From positions 79,511-143,510 of the forward strand of contig NZ_LASA01000051.1 in assembly GCF_001562015.1 (NCBI RefSeq): a DNA stretch of 64,000 bases. Direction: 5' to 3'. Of the stretch, positions 25,990 to 35,434 are shown in pieces. Origin of the DNA: Endozoicomonas arenosclerae (GTDB lineage: Bacteria > Pseudomonadota > Gammaproteobacteria > Pseudomonadales > Endozoicomonadaceae). The translations under genes and the position numbers were made by a program. Position 1 is the stretch's first letter. Each line of letters opens with the position of its first letter. The notes beneath the pieces are model-generated. The model was given only the letters and a program-made list of their open reading frames with translations, was not told the DNA's origin and ran no database searches.

Positions 25990-27456
25990 ATGATCCATTT
26001 GGGTAGTCTGATTGGCACACCTTTTTATCCTTTCCTATCCTTATCCGAGCCTGATCTGAGTGGAGCTTTACATTTGCAGCAACGCCTCGGCCCCCTGCAC
26101 CTTACCCTGTTTACAGTCTGTGCCATTACCACTTTGGATACCCTGACAGCAGTGGCTGCCATTGGCCCCTCGGCCCTTTTCTGGTGGCCAGTGATTCTGG
26201 TTGGGTTTGTGCTGCCCTATGGTCTGGTGACCTCTGAGCTGGCCACGGCCTGGCCGGAAGACGGCGGTATCTCTTACTGGATAAGGAGAGCATTTGGCCA
26301 AAGCTGGGGCGTCAGAGCCTGTTAAATCTATTGGCTGTCCAACAGCCCCTTATGGATGTCTTCTCTTTACATTCTTTCTGCCGGGGTACTGGTTTCTCTG
26401 GTATTTCCGGGAAGTGGCCACTGGCTGGTTGCTCTGATCAGCATAATAATGATCTGGCTAACGGTATTGACCACCAACCGCAGGCTTCACATCTGTAAAT
26501 GGGTACCCAGTCTGGGATCGGTCATCAAGGTCTTCATTGTCATCACTATGGCTCTTCTTTCCTGGCAGATTTATCAGAAAAGTGGTTCTGCCAATGAACT
26601 CTCGTTCCAAAGCATTGTCCCGTTTCCAGAGACATTGAACAGCAGTGTTAAATTCCTGCCCGCCATGGTGTTTAACCTGCTGGGATTTGAATTGATGTCC
26701 GGACTGTCACGGGATACGGCCAACCCACAACGGGACTTGCCCATCGCTATTTTCTGGTCAGCCATCATCATTTCCGTGTTCTATCTACTGGGCTCACTGG
26801 CCATGCTGGTGGCTATTCCCGCTTCGGATGTGAAACTGACGGGAGGCATGGTTGAACTCTTCCAGATACTGCTTGGAGACAATCAGCTGGCCACTGCTCT
26901 GCTGTATATCATTATGTCTCTGGTCATTCTGACTTTACTGGCAGACGGTGTGTCCTGGAGTCTTGGAGCCTGCCGTATGGCAAGAGCTGCAGCCGAGAAA
27001 GGAGAGTTTCCGGCACTATTAGCCCATAGTAATGGCAACAATGCGCCCGCAGGGGCCACCGTTCTCTCCGGTTGTCTGGCAACCATTATCGTTGTCACTT
27101 ACGCGCTGATGACCACGTCCAGTGACGAACTCTTCTGGGAAGTCTTTTCCTTCAGTGTGCTGTTTATGCTGATGCCCTACATTCTCTTGTTTTTGGCTTT
27201 TCTGAAGTTGAGATCTTCTGCCGCCATTCACCCGAGACCATTCAAGGTGGCAGGTCCCCATTGGCTCCTGTATCTCATCTGCGGACTGGGTATTACCTTT
27301 GTTCTCTGGGCGATGAGTATTCTTTTGATGCCCAATGGCAATCTGAGTGATCTGCTTAGACCTACAGGACTGATCACGCTGACAGGCTCAACAGTGATGA
27401 TACTGGTTATTGAAAGTCTGCTGAGAAGCCAGCTTCAGCCGAGAACAATGCCATGA
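25990..27456 (+). pseudogene. APC amino acid transporter interrupted by one in-frame stop codon
   Basis: Two open segments, 25990-26325 and 26356-27456, are in the same frame and together encode one APC transporter of about 490 codons, most like the glutamate:GABA antiporter group. The first holds TM1-3 (LTLFTVCAITTLDTLTAVAAIGP, SELATAWPEDGGISYWIRRAFG). The second continues directly with WLSNSPLWMSSLYIL. The break is a single TAA at 26323-26325, directly after WGVRAC, where homologues usually continue into IYW. No frameshift is present, and both halves keep normal family sequence, so the loss is recent, or the stop is read through, or it is a sequencing error. Confidence 0.8.
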
Positions 27457-27629
27457 CAATAATTTTCACTGGCAGACTGTTACAACTGTGTCACAATACG
27501 CGCCCAGTGAAGCTAAAAGTAAAAGCCCGGCTCGGGTCTAAACTTAAAAAAACAATGTCTGACACTCGTCAGACCATTGGAAAGATTGAAAAGAGCTGGC
27601 TTTTCGAAGAACAAGTATAAGGTGGAGCA

Positions 27630-28268
27630 GTGAGTCTGGATCATCCTCTGATAATTCCCATAGCAGCGGCAATACTGACAGTGGTTCTGGCCCTGGCTAT
27701 CTGGTTCCGGTTGAGAAGCCAGAGTATTGAGTGCCGTGACCCGCTGTTTTCACCTGAGTACCGGGCTTTTCTGGGTCAGCTTGATATGGCCGTGCGGAGC
27801 CACCTCAGTGTTTTTCCAAGAATGCCTGTGACTGAAGTACTTCAGGGTTCCGGCCATCTCAGTAAATTCAAAAACCACTGTTTTGATTTTGTGATCTGCC
27901 ACCGCCGGGAAATGGATGTTCTCTGTGTGATTCAACTGGATCTGCCCGGCAGAAAAGGTCCCGGTAATGATCAGCTCAGGGAGCTGTGCCATAAAGCCGG
28001 TGTTTCTATCCTGGAATACGATAGAAAACCTTATCGCGATGTACCCAGCTTGAAAAAAGAGGTCTTCGCAGCTTGCGGTATTAATGAATTAGAGCCACCC
28101 GCTCAACTTCAGGACAACACCCAGAGCAAAGCAGAAAATTCAGACTCTGAATGCCCAAAATGCCATTCAACCATGAAACTGACCCATATAAAAAAGGGTC
28201 AGCATGCTGGCAGAGATTGCTGGATCTGTAACAGCTACCCTGACTGCAAAGGAGCCCGGCTGGTTTGA
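27630..28268 (+). CDS. Membrane-anchored DUF2726 protein with C4 zinc finger
   Basis: A 212-aa protein starting at GTG 27630 with a GGTGGAG site. One N-terminal membrane segment (IIPIAAAILTVVLALAIWF) is followed by a DUF2726-like nuclease-fold domain (LSKFKNHCFDFVICHRREMDVLCVIQLD). The C-terminus is a topoisomerase-type C4 zinc ribbon (CPKCHSTMKL...CWICNSYPDCKGARLV). This architecture recurs in proteobacteria and suggests a membrane-linked nucleic-acid-binding function, but no activity is established. It is followed by a palindromic repeat. Confidence 0.82.
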   Translation: MSLDHPLIIPIAAAILTVVLALAIWFRLRSQSIECRDPLFSPEYRAFLGQLDMAVRSHLSVFPRMPVTEVLQGSGHLSKFKNHCFDFVICHRREMDVLCVIQLDLPGRKGPGNDQLRELCHKAGVSILEYDRKPYRDVPSLKKEVFAACGINELEPPAQLQDNTQSKAENSDSECPKCHSTMKLTHIKKGQHAGRDCWICNSYPDCKGARLV

Positions 28269-28274
28269 ATCAAC

Positions 28275-28380
28275 ACCCGCTCGGGCTGAGCCTGTCGAAG
28301 CCCAATACCACCACCCTTCGACAAGCTCAGGATGAACGGTATCCGCGTGTAAATTGGGCAGTTATTTCGAGACAAATCCA
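28275..28380. repeat. REP-like palindromic repeat, copy 1
   Basis: A ~106-bp element. Its core is an imperfect palindrome: CGGGCTGAGCCTGTCGAAG faces CTTCGACAAGCTCAG. It is followed by a conserved tail ending in GAGACAAATCC. A second copy lies at 47928-48032 with the same tail, so the unit extends beyond the palindrome. Copy 1 lies between convergent genes (stops at 28268 and 28392) and could also act as a terminator or RNA-stability element. Confidence 0.85.
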
Positions 28381-28391
28381 TAGGAGCTGTC

Positions 28392-30611
28392 TTACTCTTC
28401 AGGCTTAAGAATAACGGCCGCAAGAGGAGGCAGGTCAACCTTAATACTCTGGGCAAAGCCATGATGAGCTTCATTTAATGAGCTAATGCCCCTGCCCGGA
28501 GATACACCACTGCCACCCAACTCTTTGGCATCCGTGTTCAGCAGGACTTTATATTTCCCTTTAACAGGTACACCCAACAGGTATTCATGTCGAACTGCCG
28601 GTGTCATGTTTAACACGGTGATAACAGGTCTTTGCTCCTTATCAAATCGAGCATAGGCCAGAACACTCTGATCCTGATCGTCTGAAACCAACCACTGGAA
28701 ACCCGCTTCTGAACAATCCAGCTCGTACAATTCAGTCTGGGTCTGATACAGCTTGTTCAGCTTTCGAGTCAACTTCTGAATGCCTGCGTTCAACGAATCA
28801 GAGTCATCAATCAACGGCCAATCCAGTGACTTGTGATGATTCCATTCATTCCAGGTACCAAACTCTCCGCCCATAAACAGCAGTTTTTTACCGGGGTGGG
28901 TGAACATGAAGGTGAGATAAGTACGCAGGTTGGCAAACTTTTGCCATTCATCACCCGGCATGCGAGTCAGCAGGGTTCCTTTGCCGTAAACCACTTCATC
29001 ATGGGACAGTGAAAGCACAAAGTTCTCACTCCATGCATACACAGTGCTGAATGTGATCTTGCCATGATGATGCTTGCGGTGAACCGTCTCTTCTTTCATG
29101 TACTCCAGAGAGTCATGCATCCACCCCATATTCCACTTGTAGCCAAAGCCCAGTCCATTGTCGTGCACAGGTCTGGAAACACCAGGAAAACTGGTCGACT
29201 CTTCTGCAATGGTCATGGCCGTCGGGAAGCGTTGGTAAATGGTCTCGTTCAGTCTTCTCAGGAAAGCAATGGCTTCAAGGTTTTCATTCCCGCCATGAAC
29301 ATTTGGCTCCCACTCACCTTCATTCCTTGAGTAATCCAGATAGAGCATGGAAGCAACAGCATCGACTCGAAGCCCATCAATATGAAATTCATCCAGCCAA
29401 TAAAGAGCACTGCTGATCAGGAAATCCTGAACCCAGGGACGCCCAAAGTCGTAGATGCAGGTTTTCCAGTCCGGGTGCCAGCCTCTTTTCGGGTCCGGGT
29501 GTTCGTAAATCGAAGTACCATCAAACTTCGCCAGACCATGTTCGTCGTTCGGGAAATGGGCTGGCACCCAGTCCAGAATCACCCCAATGCCGGCCTGGTG
29601 GCATCGATCAACAAAATATTTGAAATCATCCGGGCTGCCATAACGACTGGTAGGTGCAAACATACCGATGGTCTGATAACCCCAGGACTCATAGAGTGGA
29701 TGCTCTGAAACAGGCATCAGTTCTATGTGAGTGAACCCCATTTTTTTGACATAGGGAATCAGCTTTTTCGCCAACGTCTTATAATCCAGAGGTTCATTGT
29801 CAGAAGTTCTCTGCCACGACCCCGGATGGACTTCATACACTGACATTGGCTTGTCGTATAACTGGCCCCTCGATTCCAACCAGCTTTCATCCTTCCAGCG
29901 GTATGTTTTTTCATCATGGACTATGGAAGCCAGCCCCGGCCATTGCTCAGCATAACGACCAAAGGGATCCGCTTTCAGTGGCAAACTATTGCCCCGGGCA
30001 TCATGAATTTCATACTTGTAAAGAGTCCCCTCATCCAGCTCAGGTACAAACAAGCGCCAGATGCCATCATCGGCACTGGCCATAGGATGGATGCGTCCAT
30101 CCCACTGATTGAAGTCTCCTACCAGACTGACAGACCGTGCATTGGGAGCATAAACCCTGAACAACACGCCACGGACATGCCGACGAGTATTAAAACTGTG
30201 CTGCAGGAGGTGTGCCCCCTGATGACGGTAGAGAGCATCATAATCCATGCCCTCTTCTCTCATTACATATTCACCAAACTGATAGGGATCAAAAATCCTA
30301 TGAGACTGACCACCCTCTGTAAAAACAGTAAGCTGATAATTAAAACGTTTTCTACGACGAGGAAAGGATAACTCAAATAGACCTGAGCCGGCCTTGACCA
30401 TGGAACCCAATAACTTGCCCGAAGGGTACTCGGAAACATCGATCCGAAGAGCATCAGGACGCCAGGCTCTGAGTATCAGCCCCCTGCCAGCAGGATTATC
30501 CTGTAAACCCAGAAAACTAAAGGGAATAGCACAATGCGCATGCAGCAGTTCCTGCTCACGATCATACTCAAACCCCGACATAACAGACGATGGTTGAACA
30601 GCGATGGTCAT
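28392..30611 (-). CDS. glgB: 1,4-alpha-glucan branching enzyme, paralogue 1
   Basis: GH13 enzyme that makes alpha-1,6 branches in glycogen (739 aa). It has the extra N-terminal N1 domain, then CBM48 (GVLFRVYAPNARSVSLVGDFNQWDG), then the barrel. Conserved regions are ILDWVPAHF, GLRVDAVASMLYLDYSR (nucleophile Asp), MTIAEESTSFPG (acid Glu) and VLSLSHDEVVYGKG. The C-terminal beta domain ends VDLPPLAAVILKPEE. It lies 90 bases after pgm on the same strand, probably co-transcribed. A second full branching enzyme gene is at 41.6 kb; both keep all catalytic residues. Confidence 0.96.
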   Translation of the reverse strand: MTIAVQPSSVMSGFEYDREQELLHAHCAIPFSFLGLQDNPAGRGLILRAWRPDALRIDVSEYPSGKLLGSMVKAGSGLFELSFPRRRKRFNYQLTVFTEGGQSHRIFDPYQFGEYVMREEGMDYDALYRHQGAHLLQHSFNTRRHVRGVLFRVYAPNARSVSLVGDFNQWDGRIHPMASADDGIWRLFVPELDEGTLYKYEIHDARGNSLPLKADPFGRYAEQWPGLASIVHDEKTYRWKDESWLESRGQLYDKPMSVYEVHPGSWQRTSDNEPLDYKTLAKKLIPYVKKMGFTHIELMPVSEHPLYESWGYQTIGMFAPTSRYGSPDDFKYFVDRCHQAGIGVILDWVPAHFPNDEHGLAKFDGTSIYEHPDPKRGWHPDWKTCIYDFGRPWVQDFLISSALYWLDEFHIDGLRVDAVASMLYLDYSRNEGEWEPNVHGGNENLEAIAFLRRLNETIYQRFPTAMTIAEESTSFPGVSRPVHDNGLGFGYKWNMGWMHDSLEYMKEETVHRKHHHGKITFSTVYAWSENFVLSLSHDEVVYGKGTLLTRMPGDEWQKFANLRTYLTFMFTHPGKKLLFMGGEFGTWNEWNHHKSLDWPLIDDSDSLNAGIQKLTRKLNKLYQTQTELYELDCSEAGFQWLVSDDQDQSVLAYARFDKEQRPVITVLNMTPAVRHEYLLGVPVKGKYKVLLNTDAKELGGSGVSPGRGISSLNEAHHGFAQSIKVDLPPLAAVILKPEE

Positions 30612-30701
30612 AAGTATCAGATTTTAGATTTATAAAGCAGATGATTTCTCCCTTTCCCATACAACAGAGAAAGGGAGTTCCGGAAAGATCAGATAAGGCT
30701 T

Positions 30702-32339
30702 TTAGCCAGCAGCAAACACCTCTGAAACCATTGCTTTGGCTTCTTCCTGAATTTGCTTGAGATGATCAATACCCACAAAGCTTTCAGTATAGATTTTATA
30801 GACAGCTTCCGTGCCAGAAGGTCTTGCGGCAAACCAGCCTTTTTCAGTCACGACCTTCAGACCACCGATAGCAGCACCATTGGCTGGTGCATGGGTCAAT
30901 TTAGCCGTTATGGGATCACCCGCCAGAGTATCGGCTTTGACCATAGAAGGGTTCATACCTGACAGAACTTTCTTCTGTTCATCAGAAGCGGTTGCCTGCA
31001 GTCGTTCATAGACAGGAGAACCATACTTCTCTGTCAGCTCCTGATAGTGTTCACCAGGATCTTTGCCCGTCACCGCAGTAATTTCAGCGGCCAGCAGAGC
31101 CAGAATAAAGCCATCCTTATCGGTGCACCAGGTTGATCCGTCTCGACGCAGGAAGGCAGCACCCGCACTTTCTTCGCCGCCAAAAGCCAGTTCGCCAGAA
31201 GCCAGCCCGTCGACAAACCATTTGAAGCCCACCGGCACCTCAGCCACTTCTCTGCCCAAACCTTTGGCAACATGATCAATCATGGCGCTGGAGACAAGAG
31301 TCTTGCCAATCCTGGCGTTGGCGGGCCAATCCGTACGATGGCTGTATAGATAATTGATCGCTACCGCCAGATAGTGATTGGGATTCAATAGTCCATGCTT
31401 GCGGGTCACAATACCGTGGCGATCAAAATCAGGGTCGTTACCAAAAGCAATATCGTACCGGTCTTTCAGTTCGATCAGTCCGGCCATGGCATAGGCAGAA
31501 GAACAATCCATACGAATCTTGCCGTCTTTATCGACGTGCATGAATGAGAAAGTAGGGTCTACTTTTTTACTGACCAGCTCTATGTCCAGGCCATAACGCT
31601 TGGCTATAGGTTCCCAGTAGTGCAGGCCAGAACCACCCAAGGGATCAACACCGATCTTGATACCAGCCTTGCGAATGGCTTCCATATCGATGACATTTTC
31701 CAGATCATCCACATAGGGTGTGATGTAGTCATATTCAGTGATAAACCCTGAAGCCAGCGCTTCATTAAACGACAACTGTTTAACACCTTCCAGACCTTGA
31801 GCAATTAACTGGTTGGCCCTGTCCTGAACCCAATTAGTCACATCGGTACCCGCCGGACCACCATGGGGAGGGTTGTACTTAAAGCCGCCATCCTCCGGGG
31901 GATTATGAGACGGTGTAATAACCACGCCATCCGCCAGTTCCTGATGATCCCGGTTATAGCAAACAATGGCATGGGAAATGACAGGCGTCGGAGTATATCC
32001 CCGGCCTTCCTGAATACGAGTATGCACCCCATTGGCAGCCAGCACCTGAACCGCGCTGATCAATGCTGGTTCAGAAAGGGCATGGGTATCCATGCCAACA
32101 AACATAGGGCCGGTAATCCCGTTTTCCTGACGGTATTCACAAATGGCCTGGGTCACGGCAACGATATGAGCTTCGTTGAATGTTGCTTTGAAAGAGGTGC
32201 CTCTATGCCCGGATGTACCAAATTGAACGCGCTGGGAAGGATTGGAGGGGTCGGGCTGAATGGCGTAATAATCACTAACCAGACGGGGAATATTGGTCAG
32301 CATGTCATCTGTTGCAACTTTACCGGCTTGAGGGTGCAT
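30702..32339 (-). CDS. pgm: Alpha-D-glucose phosphoglucomutase
   Basis: Interconverts glucose-1-phosphate and glucose-6-phosphate, linking glycogen phosphorolysis and synthesis to glycolysis. The 545-aa form starts at the ATG at 32337-32339, which has CAGGA at good spacing; a longer reading frame to 32378 has no site. Motifs seen are the phosphoserine loop [11 protein letters not shown] (Ser144), the metal loop DPDFDRHG, the sugar-specificity loop GGEESAGA and the phosphate-binding RPSGTE. These match the bacterial Pgm group of the phosphohexomutases. It is the first gene of a pgm-glgB1 pair. Confidence 0.96.
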   Translation of the reverse strand: MHPQAGKVATDDMLTNIPRLVSDYYAIQPDPSNPSQRVQFGTSGHRGTSFKATFNEAHIVAVTQAICEYRQENGITGPMFVGMDTHALSEPALISAVQVLAANGVHTRIQEGRGYTPTPVISHAIVCYNRDHQELADGVVITPSHNPPEDGGFKYNPPHGGPAGTDVTNWVQDRANQLIAQGLEGVKQLSFNEALASGFITEYDYITPYVDDLENVIDMEAIRKAGIKIGVDPLGGSGLHYWEPIAKRYGLDIELVSKKVDPTFSFMHVDKDGKIRMDCSSAYAMAGLIELKDRYDIAFGNDPDFDRHGIVTRKHGLLNPNHYLAVAINYLYSHRTDWPANARIGKTLVSSAMIDHVAKGLGREVAEVPVGFKWFVDGLASGELAFGGEESAGAAFLRRDGSTWCTDKDGFILALLAAEITAVTGKDPGEHYQELTEKYGSPVYERLQATASDEQKKVLSGMNPSMVKADTLAGDPITAKLTHAPANGAAIGGLKVVTEKGWFAARPSGTEAVYKIYTESFVGIDHLKQIQEEAKAMVSEVFAAG

Positions 32340-32537
32340 GGGTAATTCCTGAATAAATAACACTGAAGCGATATGCAATAATCGCTCCAGATCAGAATAC
32401 TGTAGGCTTACGTTAACCGTCCTGATATACGATCACAGTATCGGAATACCACTATTATACTCTGCTGACGAATGGCCAGAAATGCCTTATCGCTGTTTCC
32501 ACTCCCTTCTTAACAATGAAAAGCTTTACAGAGGTGA

Positions 32538-33956
32538 TCAATCGTAAAGATCATCGTCGTCATCGTCCCCCACAGGAGTCTGCTTCTCTTCTTCCTGCTC
32601 TGGCCAGGGAGGCCTTTCGTTTTTCTCCCAGGCTTCATTAACCTTCTTTAACCAATCCGCTTTCGTCTCTTTTGATAACAATGAAAATTTGGAGCTCAGG
32701 TTTAGACCAGTGTCGTACTGATCTTTCCTTTTTTCAGCCTCTTCCAGTGCAACTCTGCAGCGGATATCCACAGGTTCATAATCACTGGAAACTTGCCTGA
32801 CTAATTGTTCATCCGTCACATGCTTTTCCAGCAACTCTCTCAAAAAAACCACTATCGGTTTCTGGTAGAACACTTTCAAGTAGTAGCAACAGCTTTCCAG
32901 ACTGCTGAAACTATCTTTTTTGTAGGGTACTTTTTCAGCGGTTTTTCGAGCATTTTCTACAGCTTTTATTAACAATGGCCAGATTTTATCGACCAATGTT
33001 TTCAGACCGCACTGGTAAGAAAAACTTCCAACATCCTTTCGATCCGCGAATCTGCTGCACTCAGCCCCCAAGGCATCGAAGTATTCACCAAGGTATACTT
33101 TCGCGAGTAAATCACTGCACAAAAGTCTGGCTATTTTGCCTCGACACTGGTCAAGGAACGCCGGTTTTACCTCGGATTTTTCTGCCCAGAACAACAACAC
33201 CAGAAGCTCAACAGCTGATTCCAGCTCTCCCATTCTTTGTTCAAAAAAAGCTTCCACATTAAAGTCAGAATCTTGTTCATCAGGTATATCCAACTCTCTC
33301 TCCAGCTGCTGGACAGTGCGACACCTGACTGGGCAATAGTGCACTTCAAACAGCCACTCTCTGACTTGAGATTTAACAGACTGAACCTGGATATAGTTGA
33401 GTGCATTTTCAGAAGGAATGTCCTGCTGAATGGTCTCGCAAGCCCCTAGATACTGGTAGAAGCTCCGTTCAATGGCCTGCTTCATTTGCAACTCATCCTC
33501 TGTAAATTCATAGAGGCTCTGTTGATCCATAGTTCTTAAAAAGTGCAAACTGGCAGCTCTGTTCATAGCTTCCCTGAGAACGGGGGCAGCATCTTCCTCA
33601 CCCTCATCCACATATCGATGATAGGCCTCTACCAAGCACTTATTATTCAATGCTTCGATCACCTCAAGACTATCGACTGAGCTTGTTTTCATCTTCTCTT
33701 CAATATCAGGAAATTCAGCATCAAGAGCATGGGAAAAATCATAAGGGTTGGAGCTTTGGATGAACCTGCTTCTTACAGATGCATCAACCTTGCTTAACGA
33801 ATCAATAAGCTGGGGAGTTGTCAGATGCGAAGGAATCGTCTTCAGGGTTCTGGATGCAAAAGTCAGAGGCCCTGCTTTTTTAATCCTGGGCTGATCCTGT
33901 TTCACCAGACAGCCTGGTAACGGCTGATTTTGAACAGCCTGAGAACGTGATTCCAT
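32538..33956 (-). CDS. Large helical hypothetical protein A
   Basis: A 472-aa protein with the start at ATG 33954-33956, which has a textbook AGGAGG 6 bases upstream; the frame opens six codons earlier, but that ATG lacks a site. No signal peptide or membrane segment is seen. The body is predicted to be almost entirely helical, with many Cys and acidic residues, and ends in an acidic run (GDDDDDDLYD). No family or motif is recognised. Its composition resembles the protein of similar size encoded at 35.4 kb. Both look like lineage-specific, possibly host-directed proteins, but nothing visible proves secretion. Confidence 0.7.
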   Translation of the reverse strand: MESRSQAVQNQPLPGCLVKQDQPRIKKAGPLTFASRTLKTIPSHLTTPQLIDSLSKVDASVRSRFIQSSNPYDFSHALDAEFPDIEEKMKTSSVDSLEVIEALNNKCLVEAYHRYVDEGEEDAAPVLREAMNRAASLHFLRTMDQQSLYEFTEDELQMKQAIERSFYQYLGACETIQQDIPSENALNYIQVQSVKSQVREWLFEVHYCPVRCRTVQQLERELDIPDEQDSDFNVEAFFEQRMGELESAVELLVLLFWAEKSEVKPAFLDQCRGKIARLLCSDLLAKVYLGEYFDALGAECSRFADRKDVGSFSYQCGLKTLVDKIWPLLIKAVENARKTAEKVPYKKDSFSSLESCCYYLKVFYQKPIVVFLRELLEKHVTDEQLVRQVSSDYEPVDIRCRVALEEAEKRKDQYDTGLNLSSKFSLLSKETKADWLKKVNEAWEKNERPPWPEQEEEKQTPVGDDDDDDLYD

Positions 33957-34044
33957 ACAGAGCCTCCTGCTCATTCGTTATACTTCTTAGTTCCATCTAA
34001 ATTGGACGGCCAAGAGCTGATTTAGTTCCTTCATTCCAGCCCAC

Positions 34045-35379
34045 ATGAACTACCCTTTCGATCGAAATCAAGACTTTGGCAGAGCTCGAATGCAGACCCA
34101 GCCAGCAGAACCGATCAATATCAAGCTGATCTCCATTGTCAGCCTCGGCAGCGCCCTGGAAGTCTATGACTTCATGATTTATGCCCTGATGACCCCCTAC
34201 ATCAGCAAACTCTTCTTTCCGACCCATGAATTAAATGAAAGCCTGATGCTGACCTTTGCCACCTTTGCCATCGGCTACGTATCCAGACCACTGGGAGGGA
34301 TTTTGTTCGGACATCAGGGCGACCGGAAAGGCCGAAAAAAACCTTTCACCTTTACCATCCTTCTCATGGCGCTCTCCACCCTGCTGATTGGCTTTTTGCC
34401 CACTTATCAACAAATCGGTTACCTGGCTCCCGCTTTATTAATGGCACTGAGACTGATTCAGGGGATTTCCATGGGTGGGGAAACAGGTGGAGCACTGACC
34501 TATATCAGTGAACACTTTCCGGACAAAATCGGCATCGCTAATGCTTCAGTAATATCAGGAATGTGCTCTGGACTATTGCTGGGATACTGCGTCCACAGCT
34601 TGCTGATGATTTTTCTTGGTTATGACGGTCTGATGGCAGACGGCTGGAGAATAGCATTCTGGCTTGGAGCCCTACTGGGCATTATTGGCTATGTCATACG
34701 CCGCCGTTTCCAGGAAACACTGCTTTTTCAAAAAATGCTGGCCTCTCAAAGAATTTCCAGTGTGCCTTTGTTATCTGTATTGAGGCACCATAAACGTCAG
34801 GTGATTTGTGGTGCTTTGGCCATTATTACCCACAGCACCACCATTATACTCCTGCAGGTTTTTCTTCCTTCCTGGCTACAGCTCCATCATGAAGAAACCG
34901 CGACTTCGCTGCACTCCACAGTACTGGCTGCATTCATTGTTCTCGCTGTGCTGGTGTTTGGCCTGCTCTATGATCGAAGCCACCCTAAAACCATGCTGAA
35001 AGCAGCAGCTGCCTGCCACCTGTTTGCGGGACTTCCCTGGTACTGGCTGGTGATCAACCAGCCCTCTCTGAATGCCCTGACGCTTCCTATATTCTCCCTG
35101 CTGGTTGGCTTAATGGCGGCTACGCAGATCCCCATTGTTTCCGAACTGTTTCCCACCAGAGTGCGCTACACGGGCATAGCTCTGAGCTATAACCTCGGAT
35201 TTATAGCCGGAGGGGTTACGCCATTACTTTCTACCTGGCTGATTGATATTTCAGGAAAAACCTGGATGCCCGGTATCCTGCTTACGCTGGGAGGGCTTGC
35301 CTCTATTGCAGTGCTCACTCTTTATAGTCAGTCGTCAACTCAAGGTCAGGCCAGTACCAATATGACGGCCACCGAATAA
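34045..35379 (+). CDS. MFS transporter of the metabolite:H+ symporter (MHS/ProP-like) family
   Basis: A 444-aa inner-membrane permease with about 12 TM segments. The family signatures are SLGSALEVYDFMIYALM in TM1, the loop motif GHQGDRKGRKKP between TM2 and TM3, RLIQGISMGGETGGALTYISEHFP in TM4-5 and the RRRFQETLLF loop. Family members import compatible solutes, dicarboxylates or amino acids with protons; the substrate cannot be read here. It stands divergent from hypothetical protein A and 55 bases ahead of hypothetical protein B. An internal ATG at codon 16 is an alternative start. Confidence 0.88.
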   Translation: MNYPFDRNQDFGRARMQTQPAEPINIKLISIVSLGSALEVYDFMIYALMTPYISKLFFPTHELNESLMLTFATFAIGYVSRPLGGILFGHQGDRKGRKKPFTFTILLMALSTLLIGFLPTYQQIGYLAPALLMALRLIQGISMGGETGGALTYISEHFPDKIGIANASVISGMCSGLLLGYCVHSLLMIFLGYDGLMADGWRIAFWLGALLGIIGYVIRRRFQETLLFQKMLASQRISSVPLLSVLRHHKRQVICGALAIITHSTTIILLQVFLPSWLQLHHEETATSLHSTVLAAFIVLAVLVFGLLYDRSHPKTMLKAAAACHLFAGLPWYWLVINQPSLNALTLPIFSLLVGLMAATQIPIVSELFPTRVRYTGIALSYNLGFIAGGVTPLLSTWLIDISGKTWMPGILLTLGGLASIAVLTLYSQSSTQGQASTNMTATE

Positions 35380-35434
35380 GCCTTTCCAGAATGGCTATTC
35401 TTACTTTAACAGTCAGAGTCACGGATGACCCGCC

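Noticed and set aside
27507..27620. 37-codon basic ORF ending 10 bases before the DUF2726 gene
   Set aside because: It would begin at a GTG with no ribosome site, and no internal ATG has one either; evidence is too weak for a gene.
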